Shown: positions 23,875-33,712, counted from the stretch's first letter. The stretch: 64,000 bases of DNA from Vibrio sp. 99-8-1 (GCF_013114595.1 NZ_VTXE01000014.1:1-64000), one strand, 5' to 3'. Notes: generated by a model from the letters alone, not told the origin. Program-made: numbers and translations.

Positions 23875-25425
23875 TTAAATGAAATGTTCTGGATAGTGTG
23901 TACGCAGGTGATATTTAAGTTCGTCGACAGAACAAGAGTCGATGTTATCAATAAAGTCATTAATATTGATCTTTCTAGCTGCTCGCGGGAGGTTGAGTTT
24001 ATTGAGTATAGCGGTGTCAGCGTCTGACAATTCAAAGCTCAGCTTGATATAAGGTTTGCCTATTTTTTCAAGATAGTTGGAAATCTTATTGGTGAAAGTA
24101 ACGAGAAGATCGTAGTCAGAGTCTTTAAGGAAAAATACCTCATTACTGTTCACCAGCCTTACATACTCTATGTGGTATTGCAGTTTTAGCTTCTCAACGA
24201 AGTACATGATCTTTTCCTGAGAGCTGTTACTAACCACACATACTCGTACTTTCTTTTTGTCTACCATTCGATTTTGCAAGTAAAATCGTTTAAATATCAT
24301 AACGATATTAGAACGTACAGCATCACTTATCTGGGTCTTTGCGGCTCTCTCCAATAAACTAGTATGAGTGCAGACCAATCCAGATAGTGTGTCATCTGGC
24401 TGTATCACATTGTCTGTTTTTTTATCGATTATATTCACGCCGATAACTGCACGAGAAAGGCTCACCTTCAACAGTTCATACAGCTCACAAAACAACTCCC
24501 ATCGGTTAAAAATGTTCTCTTCTAAATCCGCACAAACCTTGTCAATAAATGAATGTGTCGCATCGGTCAGAAGTTCATCATAGCAGTTGAACACATCTCG
24601 ACTGATGGTTGAGGTGGAGATTATCTGATTAACTGCTTGGTTCTCTTTCTCATCATCAAACAGAGAAAAATGTAGAGTATTAACCATCTCATTCGGATGG
24701 ACCTCACTGATATTGTTTCCAGCGCTGGCTCTTTTTAATGATAAACACAAATATATGATCAGATACTTCTTCGAGTTATAGCTAAATTTGAGTCCATACT
24801 GCTGAGATAGTCGGTGATAAAGAGCAAGCGCTTGTGAAATATACCCTTGATTGGAGTCAAGAAACATTGAGGCAATTTCTTTATTAACGGGAGTCGCCGC
24901 TGGGTGCAGTGAAGGTTTTAACGCTTCGCTTAGCTCAATACAATCAAAAATTATATTGGCTAACATGACCCGAAGGTTCAGTTCATTGCCCGTTACCATC
25001 GTTCCTTTACGATGCAAAATGGTTGCTGTTAGACCATAGCTATCCAACAAAGCCAAAAGCTCGCTATTGTCATTTTTTAAAGTAGAAAGGCTGATACCAA
25101 GTCGTTCATAAAGTGTTTTTTTACTTAGTTCACCGGAAAGTGTCAGGTGCAATACAAGCAACTTCACCCTCTCACTTTGGTTAGATCGGTAGTTCCTAAA
25201 CGACAACCGATGCATAAACTGTTCGTAGCCGGAATAAGCTCCGCGATAAATCACACGGTTACTTTTCAAAGTAAGAAAACGGTAATCACCCATCAACTCA
25301 TTTATCTTTTTTAGGCTTCTCATGATGGTTGACTGATTCTTGTCTAAGTGTTTTTCCAGCTCAGATAAAGACACTGACAAGTGCTCCTGAACATACTTCA
25401 TAAACTCTATATCAGTCAGGTTCAT
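23875..25425 (-). CDS. PRD-containing BglG/MtlR-type transcriptional regulator
   Basis: About 516 residues with an N-terminal HTH (VQEHLSVSLSELEKHLDKNQSTIMRSLKKIN in shortened view, residues ~10-40), a second HTH-like block (SKKTLYERLGISLSTLKNDNSEL), PRD-like segments in the middle and a C-terminal EIIB-like region. Such activators are switched by PTS phosphorylation of PRD histidines. ATG at 25425 (MNLTDIEFMKYV) is preferred. It is first in line on the same strand as EIIBC, 112 bases away, so it probably controls the EIIBC-lyase-NagA genes in response to PTS activity. Confidence 0.75.
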   Translation of the reverse strand: MNLTDIEFMKYVQEHLSVSLSELEKHLDKNQSTIMRSLKKINELMGDYRFLTLKSNRVIYRGAYSGYEQFMHRLSFRNYRSNQSERVKLLVLHLTLSGELSKKTLYERLGISLSTLKNDNSELLALLDSYGLTATILHRKGTMVTGNELNLRVMLANIIFDCIELSEALKPSLHPAATPVNKEIASMFLDSNQGYISQALALYHRLSQQYGLKFSYNSKKYLIIYLCLSLKRASAGNNISEVHPNEMVNTLHFSLFDDEKENQAVNQIISTSTISRDVFNCYDELLTDATHSFIDKVCADLEENIFNRWELFCELYELLKVSLSRAVIGVNIIDKKTDNVIQPDDTLSGLVCTHTSLLERAAKTQISDAVRSNIVMIFKRFYLQNRMVDKKKVRVCVVSNSSQEKIMYFVEKLKLQYHIEYVRLVNSNEVFFLKDSDYDLLVTFTNKISNYLEKIGKPYIKLSFELSDADTAILNKLNLPRAARKININDFIDNIDSCSVDELKYHLRTHYPEHFI

Positions 25426-25578
25426 ACTTATTCCAACAAGCTTAATTACAATGAGGGTCATTTGAGAGGCGCTAGTTTAGCACCAAAAAAAAGCTCGTTT
25501 CTTTGAAGCAAAGCATGCTTCACATACTTCACTCTACCTTGTTTTACAGCAATGCTCTTTCCAGAAAACAAGACAATA

Positions 25579-27345
25579 CTAGGTTCCTTTTCCAAGGTAT
25601 GTTTTCTGCCGAGATTTATAAATACCCGTTATCACGATCAAAACTACCGTGAGTAAATAGTAAGTGCCGAAGTGAAAACCAATTCCGTACAAGGCGATAT
25701 AGGCCACTGCGGCAGCACCAAGAACATAGTAGATGGCCGGAAGTATTGTTTTTCGGATGATGTCGCCCTCACAACCACTTAAGCCTACCGCAGCGGTGAT
25801 CATAACGACATTCTGAACACAAATCATGTTTCCAGCTGCTGCCCCAACAGACTGAACAGCAACAATCCAGGTGGTATCCAGACCGCTCATTTCCGCTACG
25901 TTGTACTGAAATAAGCTGAACATCATATTACAGAGTGTATTACTGCCGGCAATGAATGCGCCCATCGCCCCGATACCTGCCGACATGATGATCCAGACAT
26001 CACTGAAACGGTCAGCAAAAAACTGTGCGAGTATTCTTGGCATGTCCAGTAGCTCGCTATCCCCCATCCCACTGCCGATAAAAATTTTCACCATAGGAAC
26101 AGCAAACATCAATGCCGTAAATGCGCTCGTCACTACCGGTGCAGAGTTTGATACTGCGTTGCTAAAGGTGCCTACTGTACCTCTGTGAATCATCACAGCA
26201 AACAAAGCAGAAATAATAAAAATGGTTCCGGGTAAATAACCAAGCTCCAGTGACGGGGAAATTTGGCTTCCGAATAGCTCACCAGTTTCAACGGTAAATG
26301 ACAAAAGCCATGCTTTGACAGGAAGTTCGTCCATCCTGCTGGCAAACAAGATGGTGACCATCAGCAAATAGGGAAGAACCGCCTTGAAGGTCGACATATT
26401 TGAGGTGAACGCTTTTTCCTCAATGGTTATCACCCCTTTCCAGCTATCTGCCCATTGCGATTTTTCCGGAAAATCCCACCCTGCGTCATCGGGTAACAGC
26501 CAGCCTTTTTTGGCGGCAATGACCACAGGAACTAAACCAACAAGAGAGCCTATAATGTCAGGGAACTCAGGTCCGAGATATCTTGCCGTCAGGTAGTAAG
26601 GCACAGAAAAACAGACACCAGCGAATATCGCAAACTTCCATACCCGTAATCCGGGTAAAAAAGAGCGCTCCGCACCGAAAAAGCGGGTCAACATGCACAC
26701 CAAAATTAACGGCATTAATACCGCAACGGTGCCGTTAATTGCCGCCACATAATAGCCTAACTGATGAATATACTCGTTCCATGAAAGCCCTGCGATGCCC
26801 ACACCTTCAAGTTCTCCACCTCCAAGCCCGACGGATAATCCAACCAGAACAGGAGTGCCCACTGCACCAAATGAAACCGCAGTACTCTGAAAGATCATGC
26901 ACAATACCGCTGCGGCCATGGCAGGAAAACCCAAACCTAACAGCAATGGCCCTATAATTGCTCCTGTCGAGCCGAACCCTGCTGAACCCTCAAGAAATGC
27001 CCCAAATAACCATAGAATAATGATGACCTGAACTCTTCGGTCAGTGGAAATATTGGTAAACATTCTTTTGATAACAGTCAGTGCGCCGGTTTCTTTTAAG
27101 GTATTGAGCAATATCAACGCACCAAATACGATATACAGAATGCCTCCGGCGGTAAAAATACCGTCGATAATCTGTGCCAGCAGAATATTTAGCGGAACTT
27201 TCCAGACGAGGCTGGATGGAATAATGACGGACAATAACGCCAATGGCATTACTATTTTTGCCGGCCAACGCAAGCCGACTAGCAGGATAGTAATCACCAA
27301 GATAGGCAAAGTTGATAACAAAAACAGCGTGTATTCTTGATACAT
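25579..27345 (-). CDS. L-lactate permease (LctP family)
   Basis: A 588-residue inner-membrane transporter with at least 12 hydrophobic segments and the family blocks FGAFLEGSAGFGSTGAIIGP, GAVGTPVLVGLSVGLGG and AGSNTLCNMMFSLFQYNVA. It imports L-lactate (also D-lactate or glycolate in characterised members) by proton symport. It stands alone on the minus strand between the PRD regulator and the LuxR-type gene. Lactate could serve as electron donor for the nearby DmsABC-type reductase, but the link is only positional. Confidence 0.85.
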   Translation of the reverse strand: MYQEYTLFLLSTLPILVITILLVGLRWPAKIVMPLALLSVIIPSSLVWKVPLNILLAQIIDGIFTAGGILYIVFGALILLNTLKETGALTVIKRMFTNISTDRRVQVIIILWLFGAFLEGSAGFGSTGAIIGPLLLGLGFPAMAAAVLCMIFQSTAVSFGAVGTPVLVGLSVGLGGGELEGVGIAGLSWNEYIHQLGYYVAAINGTVAVLMPLILVCMLTRFFGAERSFLPGLRVWKFAIFAGVCFSVPYYLTARYLGPEFPDIIGSLVGLVPVVIAAKKGWLLPDDAGWDFPEKSQWADSWKGVITIEEKAFTSNMSTFKAVLPYLLMVTILFASRMDELPVKAWLLSFTVETGELFGSQISPSLELGYLPGTIFIISALFAVMIHRGTVGTFSNAVSNSAPVVTSAFTALMFAVPMVKIFIGSGMGDSELLDMPRILAQFFADRFSDVWIIMSAGIGAMGAFIAGSNTLCNMMFSLFQYNVAEMSGLDTTWIVAVQSVGAAAGNMICVQNVVMITAAVGLSGCEGDIIRKTILPAIYYVLGAAAVAYIALYGIGFHFGTYYLLTVVLIVITGIYKSRQKTYLGKGT

Positions 27346-27452
27346 AGTTTCAACTTACCCTTTGCTTTAAGCACAACAGAATAGAATGAGTGTACATCTT
27401 CGGACGTCAGTAAACATTAATCTGGATACCATAGTTATGCAGACGAAAAAAA

Positions 27453-27476
27453 GGTAAGAGCGTACACTCTTACCAA
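27453..27476. terminator. Terminator of the LuxR-type gene
   Basis: GGTAAGAG (27453-27460) pairs with CTCTTACC (27467-27474); A runs lie on both sides, giving a T tract for minus-strand transcripts. It lies about 80 bases past the LuxR-type stop. Confidence 0.75.
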
Positions 27477-27553
27477 AAAAGACAATAAATAAACATTCCC
27501 CGGCAATAGAAAATAGACGAGATCGTTAAGAGACAGGCAAAACGGTTAACTTG

Positions 27554-28291
27554 TCAGATAAAGCAACTCTGTTTTGCGTTGTATATCAGTTCCACTTTAT
27601 TTCTTGCATTCAGTAGCGATTTCGCACGATCTAAATGGTAATTCACACCATTTGCCGACAGCGGGATAATCTGCATGATTTCGTTGCAGCTTTTACCAGA
27701 AGCCGTCAGGTGCAGTATCTCGGCGGTGCGCTCTTTCATGGAGCCATTATAAAAATTAGGGTTAGTCACTCTTGGATAACGCCTTGTCAGATAAAAATGA
27801 AGCGTATCCAATTGCAGCTTAAGTCCGGAGTTTTTGATTTTACTTTCCATGTCATGCTGTTTTAAGGCATTTGAGTACATAAAAAAGAAGCCAGCAAAAT
27901 CATCTTCATGTTCAGATACCGTCACAGAAAACAGAGAGCTTACTTGGTTGCTAAGCAAAAACTCTTCTTTGTACTCGTTGTGTGGCTCTCCTGTTTTCAA
28001 AGCATTTAAGAAATTGCTCTCTAACCAACTAGCTAGGTTAGGAGTCTTTGTACTTCTCCGGCTGTCGGACATATACATATAAATCAACCGAGAAGCGACA
28101 CAAGCCCCCTTACTACTGGTAGAAAATATTGGGTATTTCAGGAGGTTAACTTCATCGCGATTTCTTGTTGAGTTAAATATTCCAAAATCTTTAGGAAAGA
28201 CAGCGTACGAGAATTCAAATCCATATACTTTCTTTAACCTTTCAGATAGCTCGCACGACAGTTTGTCCTCGTTAACATAGAAGTGTTTCAT
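27554..28291 (-). CDS. LuxR-family transcriptional regulator (solo)
   Basis: A 245-residue protein. The C-terminal ~65 residues are a LuxR/FixJ helix-turn-helix: EILHLTASGKSCNEIMQIIP, then SANGVNYHLDRAKSLLNA. The N-terminal ~170 residues have the size of an autoinducer-binding domain, but I cannot identify conserved ligand residues. No LuxI-type synthase is in the window, so it is a solo regulator. It lies downstream of, and is separated by a hairpin from, the dmsABC-like operon on the same strand. Target genes unknown. Confidence 0.75.
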   Translation of the reverse strand: MKHFYVNEDKLSCELSERLKKVYGFEFSYAVFPKDFGIFNSTRNRDEVNLLKYPIFSTSSKGACVASRLIYMYMSDSRRSTKTPNLASWLESNFLNALKTGEPHNEYKEEFLLSNQVSSLFSVTVSEHEDDFAGFFFMYSNALKQHDMESKIKNSGLKLQLDTLHFYLTRRYPRVTNPNFYNGSMKERTAEILHLTASGKSCNEIMQIIPLSANGVNYHLDRAKSLLNARNKVELIYNAKQSCFI

Positions 28292-28336
28292 AATATCTGC
28301 TGCTTATTCCGTTGCTTTGTAAGAGGTTTTCATACA

Positions 28337-28366
28337 AAGCGATGGAACCTTGTTGTTCCATCGCTT
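28337..28366. terminator. Hairpin after the dmsABC-like operon
   Basis: Perfect 12-bp arms AAGCGATGGAAC (28337-28348) and GTTCCATCGCTT (28355-28366) with a six-base loop, 16 bases past the dmsC-like stop. The T tract on the minus strand is weak, so termination may be partial. Confidence 0.65.
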
Positions 28367-28381
28367 GTTATACTGCCGTTG

Positions 28382-29188
28382 TTACCAAGGTGTCTTCGAT
28401 AGAACGGAACTATAGAATGACATACGACCTGCAATCTCGCCCGTAACCATAATAAGAGTAGAGGCGAAGAGTATTTTGTTGTATCGACTCTCATTACGGG
28501 TTATCAGCATCATTAGGATAACGCCCCCGATAATGCTCGCGACAACGCGATACCAGATAAGCTCACCATTGGTCTCCAGACCTGCAATCTGACTCCACAT
28601 CGCCACGATTATCAATACCAGAGCAATTGCTGCCGCATAAACGTTGCGTACCATGGTAGGAACCGACTGATTTGACAGACGAATATAGGTCATCAGTGAG
28701 GCAATACCCAGTAACAACGCTGTGCCGATAAATGACAGATGGGTGAGTACGGTGTTCCACTCCGGCTGATGCTCTACGCTGAAGTAGATTTGCCCGGACA
28801 TCACGACTCCAGACAAGCCCAATACAGAGGCCAGAATACCGAGTGGTTGCTGAAGGCTTCTTTTTGATTCAACAAAATGAGTCATCACCCATAGCGCCAC
28901 AACACCATTGATGGTACCAAATGCCACCACTTCAAAACTCAGCCATGAACTGCCCAGCCCCCGCAATGCATAGTAGGCTTCGAAAGGACTTCCCAGGTGC
29001 GCCAGTGAACAGAGAGAGCCGGTCAAAATAATGCCCCAAATACCCAACACAGCAGGCTTTATTGCCGTTAGCTGACTAGCATGCAGTGAGAAAAACATTC
29101 TGTAGAAGGTTAATGCCGCAATGCAACCTATTCCCCACTGTGAAAGTACGGTGAAGAAAACCAGTGAAAATTGAAATTGTTCCATCAT
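28382..29188 (-). CDS. DmsC-type membrane anchor subunit
   Basis: A 268-residue protein with about eight membrane segments, DmsC family (SLVFFTVLSQWGIGCIAA near the N-terminus; SLAHLGSPFEAYYALRGLGSSWLSFE). It anchors a molybdoenzyme at the inner membrane and passes electrons from menaquinol to the iron-sulfur subunit. It lies six bases after the DmsB-type gene and is the third gene of the operon. Its terminal acceptor follows the catalytic subunit and is not known. Confidence 0.85.
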   Translation of the reverse strand: MMEQFQFSLVFFTVLSQWGIGCIAALTFYRMFFSLHASQLTAIKPAVLGIWGIILTGSLCSLAHLGSPFEAYYALRGLGSSWLSFEVVAFGTINGVVALWVMTHFVESKRSLQQPLGILASVLGLSGVVMSGQIYFSVEHQPEWNTVLTHLSFIGTALLLGIASLMTYIRLSNQSVPTMVRNVYAAAIALVLIIVAMWSQIAGLETNGELIWYRVVASIIGGVILMMLITRNESRYNKILFASTLIMVTGEIAGRMSFYSSVLSKTPW

Positions 29189-29194
29189 TTCCTC

Positions 29195-29746
29195 CTATAC
29201 GCTTTTGGTCATAAGTATGATATTTGGATTGGTAATGGTGTGATCCGGCATACCAAAACGCTTTTCAAGCTCTACCCAGTTGGTGTCACCATACTGTGCC
29301 CTTAGCTCATCAATAGGGCCAAACTTAATAACACCGGCAGGACAAGACTCCACACAACGAGGCTGCAAGCCAACATCAAGGCGGGTTGCACACATATCAC
29401 ATTTGCTGGTTTTCCCTTTTGCCGCATCGTATTTGGGAGCATCGTACGGGCAGGCCATGATACACATCTGGCAGCCGACACATTTTTCATGATCCTGAAC
29501 CACGATACCGTCAGCACGCTTGCTGTAGGTATTGGCCGGACACACTTCCATACATTTAGGGTCGTCACAGTGATTACATGACATGGTAATGTCGACCAGT
29601 GAGTTAGGGTTCTGCGTTTTAAACTCACGTACATTTCGCCATGAAACACCATAAGGAGTGGCATTTTCTGTCTTACATGCCATCGAGCAGGTTTTACAGC
29701 CATAACATGCGTCTAAATCTACTAAAAATCCGTATTGCTTAGTCAT
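29195..29746 (-). CDS. DmsB-type four-cluster iron-sulfur subunit
   Basis: A 183-residue electron-transfer protein with four cysteine groups typical of 4x[4Fe-4S] subunits: CYGCKTCSMAC near residue 14; CNHCDDPKCMEVCP; CVGCQMCIMACP; CDMCATRLDVGLQPRCVESCP. All expected cysteines appear to be present. It connects the DmsC-type anchor to the molybdenum subunit. It is four bases after the catalytic-subunit gene. No signal peptide of its own, as expected for a subunit co-exported with a Tat-dependent partner. Confidence 0.9.
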   Translation of the reverse strand: MTKQYGFLVDLDACYGCKTCSMACKTENATPYGVSWRNVREFKTQNPNSLVDITMSCNHCDDPKCMEVCPANTYSKRADGIVVQDHEKCVGCQMCIMACPYDAPKYDAAKGKTSKCDMCATRLDVGLQPRCVESCPAGVIKFGPIDELRAQYGDTNWVELEKRFGMPDHTITNPNIILMTKSV

Positions 29747-29750
29747 TTAC

Positions 29751-32087
29751 TTATACCTCCTTCATCGGGCGCACATTGACCAAAGTACTATTACAACACT
29801 GGCCATGGCCAATAGGCTCCGGCATGTCATTAGTGACGCTACTTGAAGAGCCGCCGTGCCTCTCCATCCAGCCATTTTCAAGACTGATAACGCCCTTCAT
29901 GATATGGGTTGTCACCTCAGCCCGTGCAGGATGTTCACCGCGATCGTTGTAGGTAATCACCATCTGTCCATCTTCGATGCCGCGGACTTTTGCATCCTCC
30001 GGATGAATCATCATCCATGGTTCGTTACGCATCAGTTCATCAACGTACTCATTGATGCTGTGGCTGGTATGAACACTGCGCTGAAGTTTGCGCTGCACAG
30101 CCATTAAAGGATATTTCTTAGCCAGCTCTGGCGAGCCGGTCGGAGATTCCTTAATCGGCATATGGTGAGCAATGGGGTTAAAGCCTCTTTTCTTCGCTTT
30201 ATGCAGGTAGAAGTTTGCTTTGCCTGTAGAGGTATAGTATTTGCCGCCATCAAACGGAACCCATGGGAACTGTGCTGGTTTCACCGGCCCTTTCTTCAGT
30301 TGCTCGATGGTAATGCCTGTGCCTCTTAGTTTGTTTTCTATGTAGTGTTCGATTGGCTGGTTAAAGGCTTCACCAAAGCCGAAACGCTCCGCAAGGCGGG
30401 CAAAAATCCAGTAATCCGGTTTCGCTTCACCCGGTGGTTCTACCGCTTTTTCCATCAGCTGAACGTAGTGGCTTCTTGGCCCGGCCATTAAACTCACATC
30501 CTCAAAAATGGTGGTTACCGGCAGCACCAGATCCGCCCATTTCGCTGAGTCCGTCATCAGGTTATCGGCGACCACAACAAAGCGGCAGTTCTTAAAGCCC
30601 TCTTTCACCTTATTGGTGTTTGGAAGCTGGGTTAACGGCGAGAAGGTCATGCTATAGAAGAAGTCGATTTTATGTGGATCTTCTTCCAGCAGCGCACGGC
30701 CGATTTCAGCCATTGGGACCTTGGCGATTTTCTGTTTCGGCGTTGGCGGTGGCGGCATTAACGGGCCAAATTTCTGCATCTGCCCTACACCACCGGCATC
30801 CAGAATACCGGCGCCTTTTTTACCAATGTTGCCGGTAATTAGCGGGATATAGTGCTGAGTCGCAACGGCATAAGCCCCGTTCTCTACACGCTGGGCACCA
30901 GACATATTGAAGATAATCATTGCAGGGTGAATAGTGCCGAAATCACGGGCCAGACGGTGCACAGTGCCTGCCGGTACTGAAGTCTCTTTTTCCGTGGCTT
31001 CCAGTGTCCAAGGGTCACACTCTGCCCTTACCATTTGCAGAACCGTTGTGTACGGAGAGTTTGACGGCAACTGAGAATCCCACAATGCAGGCTCAATATT
31101 TGCTGTGTCATGACGAACATAAGACTGGCTCTTCAGGTCATAAACCAAGTGGCTGTCTTTATCTTCACTGTTTTCGAAAACCAGCTCTTTTGACTGATCC
31201 GCCAGCCATGCTGCACCGGTATGTGCTTTCAGGTATTTCTCGTCTGTCAGGCCTTCATCAAAGATGACCTTCATCATGCCCATTGCTAATGCAGTATCGG
31301 TTCCCGGAATAATCGGAATCCATTCATCGGCTTTTGCTGCTGTTTCATTAAAGCGGGGATCAATAACCACGATACGGGCACCGCGCTCTCTTGCCTTGTT
31401 AAACTCTTTCCAGTAAGCGTGAAGGGTTACAGCCGGGTTGTTACCCCAACATAAAAGGTATTTACTGTCTGCAATTGTGTCTCGTGTATCGGTAAAGCGA
31501 TAACCGGTAATATCAGGCACCGTACCGTATGCCGCGCCACAGCAGATGGAACCGGAACGACGGGTACAACCGCCAAGGTAATCAAAGAAGGCACGACCCA
31601 TACCGTTTTTAATTGAGTCCATATTGCCGGTAAAACCGACAAACATCAGGCCTTTGTTGCCTTGTTCTTTTATGGTCTGACGAATATTTGATTCAACCAG
31701 ATCCAGCGCTTCGTCCCAGCTTATTTTCTTAAACTCGCCTTTACCTTTTTCACCCACACGCAACAGAGGATGGGTTAAACGCTCTTTATGGTGTACCCAT
31801 TTAGCACGGCTAAGACCACGGAAACAGCCTTTCACATTAAAGCCTTCCCGCGCCTCAACTTTGATCACTTTTCCTTTATAGCTGTAGGCAGTTAAGTTGC
31901 AGTGCAAACACTCCATGGCACAGCTGGAGCTAGCTTTAGTAAAATCTGAATACTTAAAGTTATATTTGTAAGGCGGATTATTAAACTGCATTGCTGCCAG
32001 TTCAGGTGCAAAAGGAATCAGGCTTAATATACTGATCCCTTTTAACACACTTCGCCGTTTTACTTCTCTTTCTAGAATTTCTTCCAT
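29751..32087 (-). CDS. DmsA-like molybdopterin oxidoreductase, Tat-exported
   Basis: A 778-residue catalytic subunit of the DMSO reductase family. The N-terminus has a Tat-type signal (KRRSVLKG at residues 10-17, then hydrophobic). Cysteines 56, 60, 63 and 88 are placed to bind one [4Fe-4S] cluster, with spacing (x3, x2) reversed from the common CxxCxxxC. Molybdopterin-binding segments are visible (LLCWGNNPAVTLHAYWKEF; RIVVIDPRFNETA; MIIFNMSGAQRVENGAY). The candidate metal-ligand region is RRSGSICCGAAYG (about 178-190). The substrate (DMSO, TMAO, thiosulfate, polysulfide or other) cannot be told. First gene of a three-gene operon. Confidence 0.85.
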   Translation of the reverse strand: MEEILEREVKRRSVLKGISILSLIPFAPELAAMQFNNPPYKYNFKYSDFTKASSSCAMECLHCNLTAYSYKGKVIKVEAREGFNVKGCFRGLSRAKWVHHKERLTHPLLRVGEKGKGEFKKISWDEALDLVESNIRQTIKEQGNKGLMFVGFTGNMDSIKNGMGRAFFDYLGGCTRRSGSICCGAAYGTVPDITGYRFTDTRDTIADSKYLLCWGNNPAVTLHAYWKEFNKARERGARIVVIDPRFNETAAKADEWIPIIPGTDTALAMGMMKVIFDEGLTDEKYLKAHTGAAWLADQSKELVFENSEDKDSHLVYDLKSQSYVRHDTANIEPALWDSQLPSNSPYTTVLQMVRAECDPWTLEATEKETSVPAGTVHRLARDFGTIHPAMIIFNMSGAQRVENGAYAVATQHYIPLITGNIGKKGAGILDAGGVGQMQKFGPLMPPPPTPKQKIAKVPMAEIGRALLEEDPHKIDFFYSMTFSPLTQLPNTNKVKEGFKNCRFVVVADNLMTDSAKWADLVLPVTTIFEDVSLMAGPRSHYVQLMEKAVEPPGEAKPDYWIFARLAERFGFGEAFNQPIEHYIENKLRGTGITIEQLKKGPVKPAQFPWVPFDGGKYYTSTGKANFYLHKAKKRGFNPIAHHMPIKESPTGSPELAKKYPLMAVQRKLQRSVHTSHSINEYVDELMRNEPWMMIHPEDAKVRGIEDGQMVITYNDRGEHPARAEVTTHIMKGVISLENGWMERHGGSSSSVTNDMPEPIGHGQCCNSTLVNVRPMKEV

Positions 32088-32409
32088 TGCTTCATCACCT
32101 TTTATACTACTTATTAAATACGTTTAATGAACATATCGACGAACAGAAAAACAATTCACAACAAGCTTTCAATAAATACAGAAACCCCTTCACATAAATA
32201 TCTTTACGCGAACAAATTCCTTTTATTTAAACTTAATAACCTAAGTGCTGATTATATTTTTATGTCACCTATGATGAGCAGATCATCAAAGGTAAACCAC
32301 ACTAAACAACCTTATCCATACACCAACACTTTCATATAAACCCCCATCAAAGATGGAGTCTTAACGCATAATCTGTGTTCGGTTCTGTGCTCTCGTTGCT
32401 ATATCCACA

Positions 32410-32424
32410 TTTCCAATATGGAAA
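32410..32424. promoter_or_regulatory. Candidate IclR-family operator
   Basis: Perfect palindrome TTTCCAATATGGAAA (6-bp arms, 3-base spacer), about 320 bases upstream of the dmsA-like start. IclR-family proteins often bind TTTCCA/TGGAAA-type palindromes, and an IclR gene lies next to it. Assignment is inference. Confidence 0.45.
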
Positions 32425-32879
32425 CATGATACACATATAGTGAACGATCTGCCATGTTGAAAATACAATCAAAGCCAGAAAATGAACACAAACCATTAAC
32501 AACAAAGAAACAAAACAAAAGCAACACACTGATTAAATTCATCTTTTAATTTTCATTACATTTAACATATTCCATGGCTAATTGTTTGAATTGTGGATTA
32601 GCTCACGATGATAAAAGTGGCAATGCAGGCAAAAACTCGGTTTTGAGGCATTTATTGTGAAGCAGTTCCATTGACGAAATCAGACTTAACAGCTTGTAAT
32701 CAATAATAATTATCAATTGCATTACATGTTCTGATTAACGTAATAACAGATAAAGAGATAGGTTTGACAGGAAACAGGAAACGCGCACTCTTACTCCGTT
32801 ACTTTTAATATAAATAAGGGGAGATATAGTCGATATGGAGGAAGTGAGCTGTTGAACAATTTTAAATATAGTTATAAAA

Positions 32880-32917
32880 AAAGCGTTAGCTCTCTATTAA
32901 TAAAAAACTAACGCTTT
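32880..32917. terminator. Terminator of the IclR-type gene
   Basis: AAAGCGTTAG (32880-32889) and CTAACGCTTT (32908-32917) form perfect 10-bp arms. The A run at 32874-32882 gives a T tract on the minus strand. Confidence 0.75.
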
Positions 32918-32953
32918 AGAATGCTTTTTAAACTCGCGATATTAGCCGATTTC

Positions 32954-33712
32954 TTATATCTGAGAGGAGTAACCTAACTGAGCAGAAAGAGAAGTACTAA
33001 GCTTTTTTAATAACGCTTTATCTTTATCAGGGATTTTATCTGATTTATCAAAACCTAACACCACCAGACTGGCAACAATATTGCCTAAACTGTCAAAAAC
33101 CGGCGCTGCCGCCGCTTTTGAGCCCGGAATGGTGGCGTTTATTGTTACCCGCTCGGCATAGCCTTGTGCCCTAACCTCATTTAACTCCTCACGGAAGCTT
33201 TCTGCTGAACCACCGTACTCAACAAACTCGTCTTCCATTAGGTGGCTATAAGCCGATTCCGGAAGATAGCTGGCAAAACACCTGCCAGCGGCACTCTGGG
33301 TGACCGGAGCATAAAACCCGACTCTAAACTGCATCGCCATCGGTATGGGGCTTTCAAGGCAACGGATAAACAACGGGCCTTTTGAAGACCAGACGGCTAA
33401 TGCCACAGCTTCCTGTGTTTCAAAACGCAAGGTGTGCAAAATAGGTTCACAAAGTTTGACCAGATCTGTCTGGCCGACAATTTTTGAACTCAGCTCCAAC
33501 AGACGTGAACCATTCAGGTAGTTGCCGTTAGAATCCTGAACGACCACCCCTGTCCGCAACAAACTCGCCAAATACTTGTGCAGCCTGCTTTTTGCTATAT
33601 CCATTTTTTTCGCCGCTTCTCCCAAGGAGATTGGCTCATGGGTATTGGCAAAAAATTCTATAATATCAAAAGCCTGCTCAACTGATTGTATGCCTTGATT
33701 TTGTTTTTCCAT
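32954..33712 (-). CDS. IclR-family transcriptional regulator
   Basis: About 252 residues: an N-terminal winged helix (SVEQAFDIIEFFANTHEPIS, then AAKKMDIAKSRLHKYLASLL) and a C-terminal GAF-like effector domain (ECLESPIPMAMQFRVG..., SAAGRCFASYL). ATG at 33712 begins MEKQNQGIQSVEQAF and matches family starts; the open frame extends 14 codons further. It lies upstream of the dmsABC-like operon on the same strand and is a candidate regulator of it and/or itself. Effector unknown. Confidence 0.85.
   Translation of the reverse strand: MEKQNQGIQSVEQAFDIIEFFANTHEPISLGEAAKKMDIAKSRLHKYLASLLRTGVVVQDSNGNYLNGSRLLELSSKIVGQTDLVKLCEPILHTLRFETQEAVALAVWSSKGPLFIRCLESPIPMAMQFRVGFYAPVTQSAAGRCFASYLPESAYSHLMEDEFVEYGGSAESFREELNEVRAQGYAERVTINATIPGSKAAAAPVFDSLGNIVASLVVLGFDKSDKIPDKDKALLKKLSTSLSAQLGYSSQI

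Larger units (their letters stand above)
32088..32953. other. AT-rich intergenic region with operator-like palindrome
   Basis: About 860 bases between the dmsABC-like operon start and the IclR gene end. It contains the palindrome at 32410-32424 and the IclR terminator at 32880-32917. Short open frames here have no convincing ribosome sites. Otherwise I see nothing structured. Confidence 0.5.

Noticed and set aside
32250..32300. FNR box upstream of the dmsABC-like operon
   Set aside because: A TGATGA/TCATCA inverted repeat exists near 32272-32288, but spacing and half-sites do not match TTGAT-N4-ATCAA.
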